DNA of 64,000 nt from Cohnella sp. WQ 127256. Lineage in GTDB: Bacteria > Bacillota > Bacilli > Paenibacillales > Paenibacillaceae. This document shows, one piece after another, positions 36,016 to 45,398 of the stretch. Every line of letters starts with the position of its first letter. Within the stretch, counting starts at the first letter, position 1. Location of the stretch: the NCBI RefSeq assembly GCF_024519285.1, contig NZ_JAMZCY010000001.1:558001-622000 (forward strand). Reading direction: 5' to 3'. The notes under the pieces were generated by a model. It was given only the letters and a program-made list of their open reading frames with translations, had not been told where the DNA came from and searched no databases. Both the position numbers and the translations under genes were made by a program.

Positions 36016-36114
36016 AGGACCTCCACGAAAGTAACATCTAGTCTCTTTACTTAAGTGTTAGATTAAACAAAACAAGCCAAAATTACACATGGGAATAGCT
36101 GTTATATTTTATTG

Positions 36115-36143
36115 TTGACAGTGACGTTTGGAAGCGTTATCAT
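36115..36143 (+). promoter_or_regulatory. sigma-A promoter with overlapping cre box before lacI-type gene
   Basis: A consensus -35 TTGACA (36115-36120) is followed by a 17-base spacer and -10 TATCAT (36138-36143). TGGAAGCGTTATCA at 36129-36142 fits the CcpA cre consensus at 13 of 14 positions and covers spacer and -10, so CcpA binding would block the promoter. Confidence 0.75.
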
Positions 36144-36158
36144 GAAGTCGAAATAGTC

Positions 36159-36172
36159 TGAAAAGCTTTTCA
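36159..36172. promoter_or_regulatory. LacI-type palindromic operator, copy 1
   Basis: TGAAAAGCTTTTCA is a perfect 14-bp palindrome about 10 bases past the expected transcription start and 17 bases before the LacI-type gene. The identical sequence recurs after that gene, before the sugar transporter operon. Confidence 0.7.
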
Positions 36173-36189
36173 AGAAAGCGGGATACATA

Positions 36190-37194
36190 ATGAAACCAAC
36201 GATCAGAGATGTAGCGAAGATGGCAGATGTCTCCATTAGTACCGTTTCACGTGTGATGAATACACCGGAATCGGTAGTGGAGGATAAGAAGGCCAAAGTA
36301 TTGGAAGCGATAGAGAAGCTTAAGTACAAACCCAATGCCCTTGCTAGAGGATTGATCTACAAAAAAACAAACACCCTAGCTGTTGTTATTCCCGATATAC
36401 GAAATCCTTACTACGCTGACATTATTAGAGGAATGGAGGATGCATCGAAGAAATTAGGCTACAACCTTATTATTTGTAATACGGATAGAGACAAGAAACG
36501 TTTGTTTTCTTACTTGAACAATTTTTACGAGCGACAAGTTGACGGTATCCTATATACGAGTGATCCTATTTTTCCCGACTATTACAATGAAATCAAGCGT
36601 TTGAACATACCGGTTATGCTAGTAGCCACCCATTCGATGGAATATGAACTACCCTCCGTTAAGATTGATGATGAACAGGCAGCCTACGATGCCGTGAAAT
36701 ATTTAATTGATAGTGGGCATCGAAAAATCGGAATGATCGGCTTCGACTTAAGTGACGGTATTGCAGGTCTGACTAGGTATCAGGGATTTGTGCGCGCACT
36801 GAGAGAGCATGACATAGATGAATGTAAAGACAATATCGTATACGTGGATGGATGGTCCTACGATACGCCGGACGCATCGGCCAAATTATTGGCCAAATGC
36901 CCGGATGTCACTGCCATTTTCACAGCATCGGATGAACTCGCAATTGGACTCTTGTGTTATCTCGATGAGCAGGGAATTGGCGTGCCTGGGGACATTTCCG
37001 TTATTGGCTTCGACAATATTAGGCTTTCTAGAATTACGATCCCGAAGCTGACGACTGTTGCACAACCAACGTATGAAATCGGCTATCGTTCAGTAGAGAA
37101 GCTGGATGCGATTATCGAAGAGAAGGAAGATCCTGTACTTCGTGAGCTTCTGACTCATGAAATTATTGAGCGGGCATCTACGAGAAAGATATAG
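36190..37194 (+). CDS. LacI-family transcriptional regulator of the adjacent sugar transporter
   Basis: The 334-residue protein has an N-terminal LacI helix-turn-helix (2-50, TIRDVAKMADVSISTVSRVMN, hinge KPNALARGL) and a periplasmic-binding-like effector domain (about 60-330). The FTASDELAIGLL and DISVIGFDNIRLSRITIPKLTTVAQP motifs are typical. The same 14-bp palindrome lies in its own leader and before the downstream ABC operon. It therefore probably represses itself and the transporter until the sugar binds. Its promoter also carries a cre box. Confidence 0.93.
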   Translation: MKPTIRDVAKMADVSISTVSRVMNTPESVVEDKKAKVLEAIEKLKYKPNALARGLIYKKTNTLAVVIPDIRNPYYADIIRGMEDASKKLGYNLIICNTDRDKKRLFSYLNNFYERQVDGILYTSDPIFPDYYNEIKRLNIPVMLVATHSMEYELPSVKIDDEQAAYDAVKYLIDSGHRKIGMIGFDLSDGIAGLTRYQGFVRALREHDIDECKDNIVYVDGWSYDTPDASAKLLAKCPDVTAIFTASDELAIGLLCYLDEQGIGVPGDISVIGFDNIRLSRITIPKLTTVAQPTYEIGYRSVEKLDAIIEEKEDPVLRELLTHEIIERASTRKI

Positions 37195-37214
37195 CCTTTA
37201 TTTTTTGTCGAATT

Positions 37215-37228
37215 TGAAAAGCTTTTCA
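37215..37228. promoter_or_regulatory. LacI-type palindromic operator, copy 2
   Basis: This is identical to the palindrome 1,056 bases upstream (TGAAAAGCTTTTCA). It lies 172 bases before the binding-protein start. No clear -35/-10 pair was found beside it. A strong Shine-Dalgarno-like GGGAGGTG at 37293-37300 has no convincing reading frame behind it. Confidence 0.65.
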
Positions 37229-37399
37229 GTAAACCGCTTGATCGACGAAATGTCACTCAGTAGTTGGTATATCAATGTTTTATATTCTATTTGGGAGGTG
37301 AATAAAAACTTAAAACGTGCGATATCTTTGAAACAGGAATCAAATTAGCAATCAAATTCCCGATTAACGCAACAACAAATTCTAAAGGGGCTGATTCAA

Positions 37400-38827
37400 T
37401 TGAAACCATTCAAAAAAACAAGCACTGTGATTACTGCATTCATTCTAGTTTTTGCCATTGTTCTCGCGGCTTGCGGGAATAACAACGAGAATACTCCAGC
37501 ATCGGCATCAAGCTCAAACGAGCCTTCTCCTTCGGTAGCTGCTTCTACAGAGCCTTCTCCATCAGCGAGCAGCGAACCGGCAGAGAGTTCAGGTGCAACT
37601 GCGCTCGATGATGCATTAGCAGGTAAATATAAAGGCACGAAGGTATCGATGTTCGGACCGTTCACTGATGTCGATCAGGTTAAATTTGAAGAAGCAATTA
37701 AAGCTTTTGAGGATACAACAGGTATCGACATCCAATATGAAGGCTCCAAGGAATTCGAAGCTACGATTTCGATTCGCGTAGACGGTGGCAGCGCACCAGA
37801 TATCGCTGACTTCCCGCAGCCAGGCTTGCTAAACACGTTCGTGAAGTCAGGTAAAGTTATTGACGTCGCTTCGTTCATGGACGCAGAGAAGCTGAAAGCT
37901 AACTACAATCAGAGTTGGCTGGACATGGCGACTATGGATGGTCCAAATGGGAAGTTAATGGCGGGTATTTGGGCACGTAGTAGCGTTAAAAGTCTAGTTT
38001 GGTATCCTAAAAAGGCGTTCGCAGAAGCAGGCTACACGGTGCCGCAAACTTGGGATGAATTGTTAGCTCTAACCGAGCAAATCGCGAAGGACGGAGATCC
38101 AGCGTGGGCAATCGGTATTGAAAGTGGAGCGGCGACGGGCTGGGCAGCTACAGACTGGATCGAGGATATTATGCTTCGTACGACTTCACCTGAAAATTAT
38201 GATAAATGGGTTAAGGGTGAGCTTCCGTTTACAGATGATATTGTGAAAAATGCCGTTAAGAAAATGTCCGACATCTGGCTGAACAAGGATTATGTATATG
38301 GCGGCACTAAATCGATCGTCACGACTGCATTTGGTGATGCTCCGAAGGTTATGTTTGATAATCCACCAAAAGCATGGCTGCATCGTCAAGCAAGCTTCAT
38401 TACAAGCTTCTTCCCACAAAACCTCAAGTCTGGCGAGGATTATGACTGGTTCTATCTGCCACCCATCGATCCACAATACGGCAATCCTGTACTCGTAGCG
38501 GGTGACATATATGCGATGTTTAATGATCGTCCAGAAGTTCGTGCGGTTATGGAATTTTTCACTACGGGTGAGTCGATTAAAACTTGGATTCAATCGGGTG
38601 GTGTAATCGCACCGATGAACGATGCTAAACCAGAATGGTATACGAGCGACGTAGAGCGGAGAATGGCTGAACTGGCACAGAAAGCAACAACGCTAAGATT
38701 CGATGGTTCTGATCTTATGCCGGGCGCTGTAGGCGCAGGGACATTCTGGAAAGGGATGACGGACTACGTGAGTGGTACGGTTGATCTAGATGGTGCTTTG
38801 AAAGAAATTCAAGCGGGCTGGAAATAA
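37400..38827 (+). CDS. sugar ABC transporter substrate-binding lipoprotein
   Basis: This is a 475-residue family 1 solute-binding protein. The signal (1-23) ends in the lipobox LAAC, followed by a 45-residue Ser/Pro/Ala/Glu tether (low complexity) before the folded domain starting at about 75. The pattern GSAPDIADFPQPGLLNTFVKSG and GIWARSSVKSLVWYPKKAF resembles alpha-glucoside (AglE) and related oligosaccharide binders. The TTG start has AAAGGGG nine bases upstream. Two permeases follow and no ATPase is present, so an MsmX-like shared ATPase is needed. With a GH51 arabinofuranosidase 3 kb away, arabino-oligosaccharides are possible (inference). Confidence 0.92.
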   Translation: MKPFKKTSTVITAFILVFAIVLAACGNNNENTPASASSSNEPSPSVAASTEPSPSASSEPAESSGATALDDALAGKYKGTKVSMFGPFTDVDQVKFEEAIKAFEDTTGIDIQYEGSKEFEATISIRVDGGSAPDIADFPQPGLLNTFVKSGKVIDVASFMDAEKLKANYNQSWLDMATMDGPNGKLMAGIWARSSVKSLVWYPKKAFAEAGYTVPQTWDELLALTEQIAKDGDPAWAIGIESGAATGWAATDWIEDIMLRTTSPENYDKWVKGELPFTDDIVKNAVKKMSDIWLNKDYVYGGTKSIVTTAFGDAPKVMFDNPPKAWLHRQASFITSFFPQNLKSGEDYDWFYLPPIDPQYGNPVLVAGDIYAMFNDRPEVRAVMEFFTTGESIKTWIQSGGVIAPMNDAKPEWYTSDVERRMAELAQKATTLRFDGSDLMPGAVGAGTFWKGMTDYVSGTVDLDGALKEIQAGWK

Positions 38828-38872
38828 GCGGAGTAATAACGATACGTTCATCGGAATAACTGATCGTTCCAT

Positions 38873-38911
38873 AACGGAGGGTATTGCATAACTTGGATGC
38901 TTCCCTCCGTT
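38873..38911 (+). other. intercistronic stem-loop between binding protein and permease
   Basis: AACGGAGGG pairs with CCCTCCGTT over a 21-base loop, followed by TTGTTT. It is either a leaky terminator or an mRNA-stabilising hairpin that lowers permease expression relative to the binding protein, as at the other ABC operon in this window. Confidence 0.6.
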
Positions 38912-38938
38912 TTGTTTATGGAAGGGAGCCCAACCTAA

Positions 38939-40042
38939 ATGACAACTTCCACGGTAACAACACCGAATACAAAACCCAAAAACAATGTTTTACTGAATGT
39001 CATTTTGTCCATTATCGTCGTTGCTTTAAATGTTTTAATGCATACGGGAATATTCATTTTCCTTAGGGACAGTGAGATGAATCCAATAATCCATGCGATC
39101 TTAGCGATCCTATGGGGAGTCGGGGGCATTTATTTAATCTATTGGTCGCTTAACTGGGCGGTTGAACGGTATTCAGATTTGTGGCGAAGACGGATCCAGC
39201 CTTATTTATTCGTAGGTCCTGCGTTTCTTCTCTTAAGCTGGCTACTGCTCATCCCTACACTCCGTACGTTGTACATGAGCTTTCTTGATGAGAGTTCTTC
39301 CAAGTTTGTAGGTTTAGCTAACTATGCTGCAATTTTCACGAATCGATTGCTACTTACCGCATTGCGCAACAATCTGCTGTGGGTGCTATTCGGGGCAACG
39401 GCATGTATCGTGCTTGGTTTGCTTATTGCTGTATTGGCGGATAGAAGCAGCTTTGAGCGGATTGCCAAAGCGATCATCTTCCTGCCGATGGCCATATCCT
39501 TTGTGGCAGCAGGGGTTATCTGGAAGTTTATCTACTACTATCAACCAGGTAATGAGCAAGTCGGCTTATTAAATGCCATCGTCGTGGCTTTTGGAGGAGA
39601 ACCTCAAGCTTGGACGAGTATGATGCAGCCGTGGAACAATCTGTTTCTGATCGCCATTCTAATCTGGATGCAGACTGGGTTTGCAATGGTCATTTTTTCA
39701 GCAGCGTTAAAAGGTGTGCCCGAAGATTTATTGGAAGCCGCAAGAATGGATGGAGCTGGCGAATTCACAATTTTCTTTAAAATTATTACCCCGTTCATCT
39801 CTACGACGATTTTATCGGTAACTACAACGATAATTGTGTTTACTCTGAAAATTTTCGATGTCGTCATGATAATGACAGGTGGGCAATACGACACGGAAGT
39901 GGTCGCGACCCAATTTTATCGACAATTTTTCATGTATCGTAATTTTGGGTATGGATCGACGCTCGCAATTGTTCTGCTCATTGCGGTTATTCCCGTCATC
40001 GTGTTTAATTTGCGACAAATGCGTAAACAGGGGGGATTCTAA
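38939..40042 (+). CDS. sugar ABC transporter permease (MalF/AglF-like)
   Basis: The 367-residue permease has eight hydrophobic segments: two extra ones (about 18-40 and 50-70) precede the usual six, as in MalF. The EAA loop EDLLEAARMDGAGEFTIFFK (about 262-281) contacts the ATPase. The C-terminus ends with FNLRQMRKQGGF. AGGGAG lies about ten bases before the ATG. Its stop codon shares a base with the start of the next permease gene, so the pair is translationally coupled. Confidence 0.92.
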   Translation: MTTSTVTTPNTKPKNNVLLNVILSIIVVALNVLMHTGIFIFLRDSEMNPIIHAILAILWGVGGIYLIYWSLNWAVERYSDLWRRRIQPYLFVGPAFLLLSWLLLIPTLRTLYMSFLDESSSKFVGLANYAAIFTNRLLLTALRNNLLWVLFGATACIVLGLLIAVLADRSSFERIAKAIIFLPMAISFVAAGVIWKFIYYYQPGNEQVGLLNAIVVAFGGEPQAWTSMMQPWNNLFLIAILIWMQTGFAMVIFSAALKGVPEDLLEAARMDGAGEFTIFFKIITPFISTTILSVTTTIIVFTLKIFDVVMIMTGGQYDTEVVATQFYRQFFMYRNFGYGSTLAIVLLIAVIPVIVFNLRQMRKQGGF

Positions 40043-41136
40043 TGCGTCGCAGAAAGGGGAGAGCACGTTCCAAAACCGTCGTTAATGTCGTGCTAGCTTT
40101 TATTTGCTTAATATGGTTGATCCCAACATTCGGGCTATTCGTCTCTTCCTTCCGCCCAGCTACAGAGATATTGAAGACTGGCTGGTGGACCGTGTTTCCA
40201 CATAAGGAGAACGTGACCAAGGATACGATTCAGTTACCTAAGGAAACCGATCTGAGACAGCCAATAGAAGTAAAGGGGAAAGCCTATTCCGACGCTGAGC
40301 TTAAGAGTGGGGTTAAAGCGAGTGATGGCTCGTTTCTCATTTGGGAGAATCGTCGTGGAAGAACGATTAATGTCCAACAATCAGGCTGGACGATGAATAC
40401 GTCCTTTACGACAGAAAACTATAAAGGCGTCCTTACTGGTAAGCAATATCAAATTACCGATACAGATGGCAGTGTGAAGACAAAGAAAGGCAGTGGGTTA
40501 TCGCGTGCATTTCTCAACACTGTGACCGTATCGATACCTGCGACGATTATACCGATTCTTATAGCCACCTTCGCGGCTTATGCATTTGCTTGGCTCAAGT
40601 TTCCGCTAAGGAAAACAATGTTCGTAATCGTGATCATGCTGCTTGTCGTTCCGCTCCAGGTGGCGATGATCCCCGTATTGAGGGACTACACCGCGCTTGG
40701 TCTTAACGGCACGTTCCTTGGCGTATGGATCGCACATGCCGGATTTGGATTACCGTTAGCTACTTACTTCATGTATTCGTATATTAGCCAGCTTCCGAAG
40801 GATTTGTTCGAGTCGGCCTTCATGGACGGTGCTTCGAATTTCACTATTTTCACAAAGTTGATATTGCCACTCGCTGTGCCTTCGATCGCATCTATAAGTA
40901 TCTTTCAATTTTTATGGGTGTGGAACGACTATTTGGTGTCGCTTGTATTCATCGGTAATCAACCAGGAGTTCAAGTGTTGTCGATGAAAATTGCCGACAT
41001 GGTCGGTACCCGAGGCAATGATTGGCACCTGCTGACTGCAGCTGCATTCGTGTCGATGTTAATGCCGCTTGCTGTATTCTTTGGTCTACAAAAGTACTTC
41101 GTCAGAGGTCTACTTGGAGGATCGGTTAAGGGGTAG
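40042..41136 (+). CDS. sugar ABC transporter permease (MalG/AglG-like) with extracellular insertion
   Basis: This is a 364-residue CUT1 permease, about 85 residues longer than usual MalG-type proteins. The extra part lies outside the cell between the first and second membrane segments (about 48-150) and is polar, with KTGWWTVFPHKENVTK and ENYKGVLTGKQY stretches. AglG-type alpha-glucoside permeases have a similar insertion. The EAA loop KDLFESAFMDGASNFTIFTK (about 253-272) and C-terminal FVRGLLGGSVKG are normal. The insertion may contact the binding protein. It is the last gene of the operon. Confidence 0.9.
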   Translation: MRRRKGRARSKTVVNVVLAFICLIWLIPTFGLFVSSFRPATEILKTGWWTVFPHKENVTKDTIQLPKETDLRQPIEVKGKAYSDAELKSGVKASDGSFLIWENRRGRTINVQQSGWTMNTSFTTENYKGVLTGKQYQITDTDGSVKTKKGSGLSRAFLNTVTVSIPATIIPILIATFAAYAFAWLKFPLRKTMFVIVIMLLVVPLQVAMIPVLRDYTALGLNGTFLGVWIAHAGFGLPLATYFMYSYISQLPKDLFESAFMDGASNFTIFTKLILPLAVPSIASISIFQFLWVWNDYLVSLVFIGNQPGVQVLSMKIADMVGTRGNDWHLLTAAAFVSMLMPLAVFFGLQKYFVRGLLGGSVKG

Positions 41137-41149
41137 TAAGGATAGAACG

Positions 41150-41206
41150 AACAAAGCCTGGGTCAACCGAGGGATGAGAATTCCCATGGTTCACTCAGGC
41201 TTTGTT
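41150..41206. terminator. stem-loop between convergent genes
   Basis: AACAAAGCCTG pairs with CAGGCTTTGTT over a 35-base loop that holds a smaller GGGA/TCCC stem. The T-run is poor on either strand, so termination strength is uncertain. Confidence 0.55.
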
Positions 41207-41238
41207 AGTGTATCAGTCAAACTCGGACTCGGTAAAGA

Positions 41239-41559
41239 CTACTTATCGATCAATTGACGAATCATTTGTTGCTTCCGTTGGGAGCAGCTTAGTCGTTTGG
41301 TTGTGTCTCCGAAGAAAATGTGGTTCTCACCTAAGGTTGTGATGTTCTTTACGTTAACATAACAATCGGATGAGACGCGGAAAAACGTTGCGGAGTCTGC
41401 CATGATGCGGTTTCTTTCATCGGAGGAGAGTCTCTTTTTGATATTGTAATTCCTTCCGTGAAAGCTGATTAACCCATGTGAGCCAACTTTGAAGAACAAA
41501 GTGTCTTGATGTGGCTCGAAATCCTCATACACATTTTTTTCTTGTAGCGCTACAGTCAT
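41239..41559 (-). CDS. stand-alone LytTR-domain DNA-binding regulator
   Basis: The 106-residue protein is essentially one LytTR DNA-binding domain (SHGLISFHGRNYNIKKRL, FFRVSSDCYVNVKNI, GENHIFFGDTTKRLSCSQRKQ). It has no receiver or membrane part, so activity must be set by its amount or by a partner. ATG 41559 is chosen because AAGGGGG lies nine bases before it; the frame runs on 35 codons upstream but these cover the promoter and cre box. It lies between a sugar transporter and an arabinofuranosidase. A perfect cre box downstream of its -10 puts it under CcpA control. Confidence 0.82.
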   Translation of the reverse strand: MTVALQEKNVYEDFEPHQDTLFFKVGSHGLISFHGRNYNIKKRLSSDERNRIMADSATFFRVSSDCYVNVKNITTLGENHIFFGDTTKRLSCSQRKQQMIRQLIDK

Positions 41560-41592
41560 CGTTCCAATCCCCCTTAGAATGATGTTGCTAAA

Positions 41593-41611
41593 TGGTAGCG
41601 CTTTCAGTATA
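41593..41611 (-). promoter_or_regulatory. perfect cre box with extended -10 promoter of the LytTR gene
   Basis: On the minus strand TGAAAGCGCTACCA (41606-41593) matches the CcpA consensus TGWAARCGYTWNCA at all 14 positions. It shares one base with an extended -10 TGTTATACT just upstream (TATACT at 41611-41606); no good -35 is seen. Bound CcpA would sit on the transcription start and repress. Confidence 0.75.
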
Positions 41612-41661
41612 ACACGAAAATCGGTGTTTTGGGTAACTTTCCTAAAAATATTATAAAGATT

Positions 41662-41727
41662 CACAAAAATAAGAAATAAGCCCCATCAGAATAATGATGA
41701 TTTGATTTCATCATTCCAATGGGACTT
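41662..41727 (-). terminator. intrinsic terminator of the arabinofuranosidase gene
   Basis: On the minus strand a long hairpin (AAGTCCCAT with ATGGGGCTT, and inner AATGATGA with TCATCATT) directly follows the gene and leads into a T-rich stretch (ATTTCTTATTTTTG). Confidence 0.75.
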
Positions 41728-41734
41728 CATTTTA

Positions 41735-43282
<1,548 letters not shown>

Positions 43283-43477
43283 TCAATAAACATATACAAC
43301 TATTCAAAACTTATTAAACAAGATAATCAGACAATTTGCAATAACCTTTTAACAATTTTATTTGATCTTTCAAGGATTTATATATATATTAATTTAAGTG
43401 ATGAAGTGGGCTGCAGGTTATAATCCCGGACATTCTATTCCATATCGAATGAGTCCGATAGAATGGGGAGGACCCCA

Positions 43478-44395
43478 ATGATCAGAGCAAATACCGATCG
43501 CAAATGGCTGCCTCTATATGAGGCGTTAGCTAGTGAAGTGCGTTTGCGAATATTGGAACTGCTTGCAGAGAAGTCGATGAACTTGAAGGAAATCGCTGAG
43601 CGACTCGAGCTGAGCAGCGCGATTCTGACGATGCATGTGCGTAAGCTAGAGCTAGCAGGCTTGATCGATACGAAGATGATACGCAAGCAAGGTGGAACAC
43701 ATAAGATTTGTTCCTTGGCCGAGACAGGTGTGGAAATCAGCTTGCCGCAGGCGGGGGCAACGGAAAGATTGTTTTATGAGCAGCATATTCCTGTGGGGCA
43801 TTATACCTCCTTCGAGGTTTTCCCAACTTGTGGTTTAGCGACGCGTGAGAAGCTGGTTGGTCAGTTTGACGATCCGCGCTATTTTCTAGATCCCGATAGA
43901 GTTAATGCAGCGATCCTATGGTTTGGTAAAGGGTATGTGGAATACAAAATGCCGAATTACTTGCTGCCAAGCCAAGAGCCAGAGGAGTTAGAAATTTCTC
44001 TAGAGCTTGCATCAGAAGCACCAGGGGCAAATGATCAGTGGCCGTCGGACATTCGATTCTATCTGAATGATGTTCGGTTAGGGGAATGGACGAGCCCAGG
44101 AGATTACGGCGCACATACAAGAGGGCGATTCACACCTGAATGGTGGACGATTGATCTGAACCAATATGGGCTGTGGAAGGTATTAAGAGTAAATCGAAGT
44201 GGTACATACATGGATGGGCAGAAAATATCAGATGTTACGATAAGTGATCTGTTATTAGATAAGCATTTTTGGACTTTTCGTTTCGCGGTGGAAGAGGATG
44301 CGACCCATGTGGGTGGTTTAACTTTGTATGGATCGGGCTTCGGCAACTATAATCAAGATATTCAAATTAGGGTGTACTACAGCCAGAGGAGATAG
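43478..44395 (+). CDS. ArsR-type winged-helix regulator with large C-terminal domain
   Basis: The 305-residue protein has an N-terminal ArsR-like winged helix-turn-helix (about 5-85, VRLRILELLAEKSMNLKEIAERLELSSA). It is followed by about 215 residues of beta-rich sequence (ending DIQIRVYYSQR) that is not part of ordinary ArsR repressors. ArsR metal-site Cys motifs are absent, so it is probably not a metal sensor. Divergence from the arabinofuranosidase (228-base shared gap) and the beta-sandwich-like tail suggest a sugar-sensing regulator; this is inference. GGGGAGG lies six bases before ATG 43478, which decides the start. Confidence 0.75.
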   Translation: MIRANTDRKWLPLYEALASEVRLRILELLAEKSMNLKEIAERLELSSAILTMHVRKLELAGLIDTKMIRKQGGTHKICSLAETGVEISLPQAGATERLFYEQHIPVGHYTSFEVFPTCGLATREKLVGQFDDPRYFLDPDRVNAAILWFGKGYVEYKMPNYLLPSQEPEELEISLELASEAPGANDQWPSDIRFYLNDVRLGEWTSPGDYGAHTRGRFTPEWWTIDLNQYGLWKVLRVNRSGTYMDGQKISDVTISDLLLDKHFWTFRFAVEEDATHVGGLTLYGSGFGNYNQDIQIRVYYSQRR

Positions 44396-44402
44396 ATGAA
44401 AT

Positions 44403-45359
44403 ATGATTAACCGCAAAGTTACCCCCTCGGAAGGCGGCAAAAGGCTGCACCGCTTCCTTAGAAATCTCATGCCGAACATTCCACTGGGGCAAATATACAA
44501 GATGATCGATTCCGGAAAAGTTAAAGTAAATGGGAAGCGGAAAAATCAAAACTATGAGCTAGTCGCTGGCGATGAGCTGGTTCTGTACGTGGAGGACGCT
44601 GCCTATCAGGAAGCGAGCATTGGCCAGAAGAAGGCCAAGTATGTCGGAGTTAATGCAAATGTGAATGTTATTTATGAGGACGCTGAGCTGATGGTCGTTA
44701 ATAAGCCTGTTGGGATGCTGACGCATCCCGACCAAGCAGACCAGAAGGATACGCTCGTCAATCGTGTGCATGCCTATCTGTATCGCCAGGGCGAGCTCGA
44801 TAGTCCAATGTTCATGCCTGCTACTGCCAATCGATTGGATCGCAACACAAGTGGAATAATTCTTGTTGGGAAAACAGCGGGCATGCTGCATCAATTAAAT
44901 CAGTGGATTCAGAAGCATGAGCTGCAGAAATATTATGTAACGATTGTAGAAGGCAGATTGACTGGGGAAGGGATATTAAAGGGTGATCTCATTCGCGATG
45001 AGAAGAAAAACCGGACCCACGTCGTCAGTGATAAGACGGATGTTGCGAAGCATGGCGGTGCCGAACAAGTGAAGACAGCTGAGACGCGGTATCGTGTTCT
45101 GCAGACGGGTAACTCGCACTCCCTTGTTGAGATTGAGCTCATTAGTGGACGGACGCATCAGATCCGTACTCATTTTCAAGATATCGGTCATTCCGTGCTA
45201 GGGGATATTAAATATGGGGGTAATCGATTCGGTGATGTGAACCATCAGCTGTTGCATGCTTGGCGTATCGTCTTACCGGACGGACGTGAGTTCAAGGCAC
45301 CATTGCCTGCGCAGATGTGTACAGTTGCTGAACGAGTAGGTCTGAATTCGAATTTCTAA
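44403..45359 (+). CDS. RluA-family RNA pseudouridine synthase
   Basis: The 318-residue enzyme has an N-terminal S4 RNA-binding domain (about 10-65, GQIYKMIDSGKVKVNGKR) and a pseudouridine synthase domain. The catalytic motif ANRLDRNTSGIILVGK (catalytic Asp about 144) and the ISGRTHQIRTHFQDIGH motif near 255 are clear. It converts uridine to pseudouridine in rRNA or tRNA. Which site is modified cannot be told. AGGAGA precedes the ATG, and the gene starts eight bases after the ArsR-type gene, probably only by chance of packing. Confidence 0.92.
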   Translation: MINRKVTPSEGGKRLHRFLRNLMPNIPLGQIYKMIDSGKVKVNGKRKNQNYELVAGDELVLYVEDAAYQEASIGQKKAKYVGVNANVNVIYEDAELMVVNKPVGMLTHPDQADQKDTLVNRVHAYLYRQGELDSPMFMPATANRLDRNTSGIILVGKTAGMLHQLNQWIQKHELQKYYVTIVEGRLTGEGILKGDLIRDEKKNRTHVVSDKTDVAKHGGAEQVKTAETRYRVLQTGNSHSLVEIELISGRTHQIRTHFQDIGHSVLGDIKYGGNRFGDVNHQLLHAWRIVLPDGREFKAPLPAQMCTVAERVGLNSNF

Positions 45360-45398
45360 ACAGAGGTTGTTATGGTGATTTAGTGGGGGGCGATAGGA

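Noticed and set aside
37293..37348. Strong Shine-Dalgarno-like GGGAGGTG followed by a possible 17-codon peptide
   Set aside because: The only start is the GTG inside the ribosome site itself, so it could not be used; no other start follows at a workable distance.
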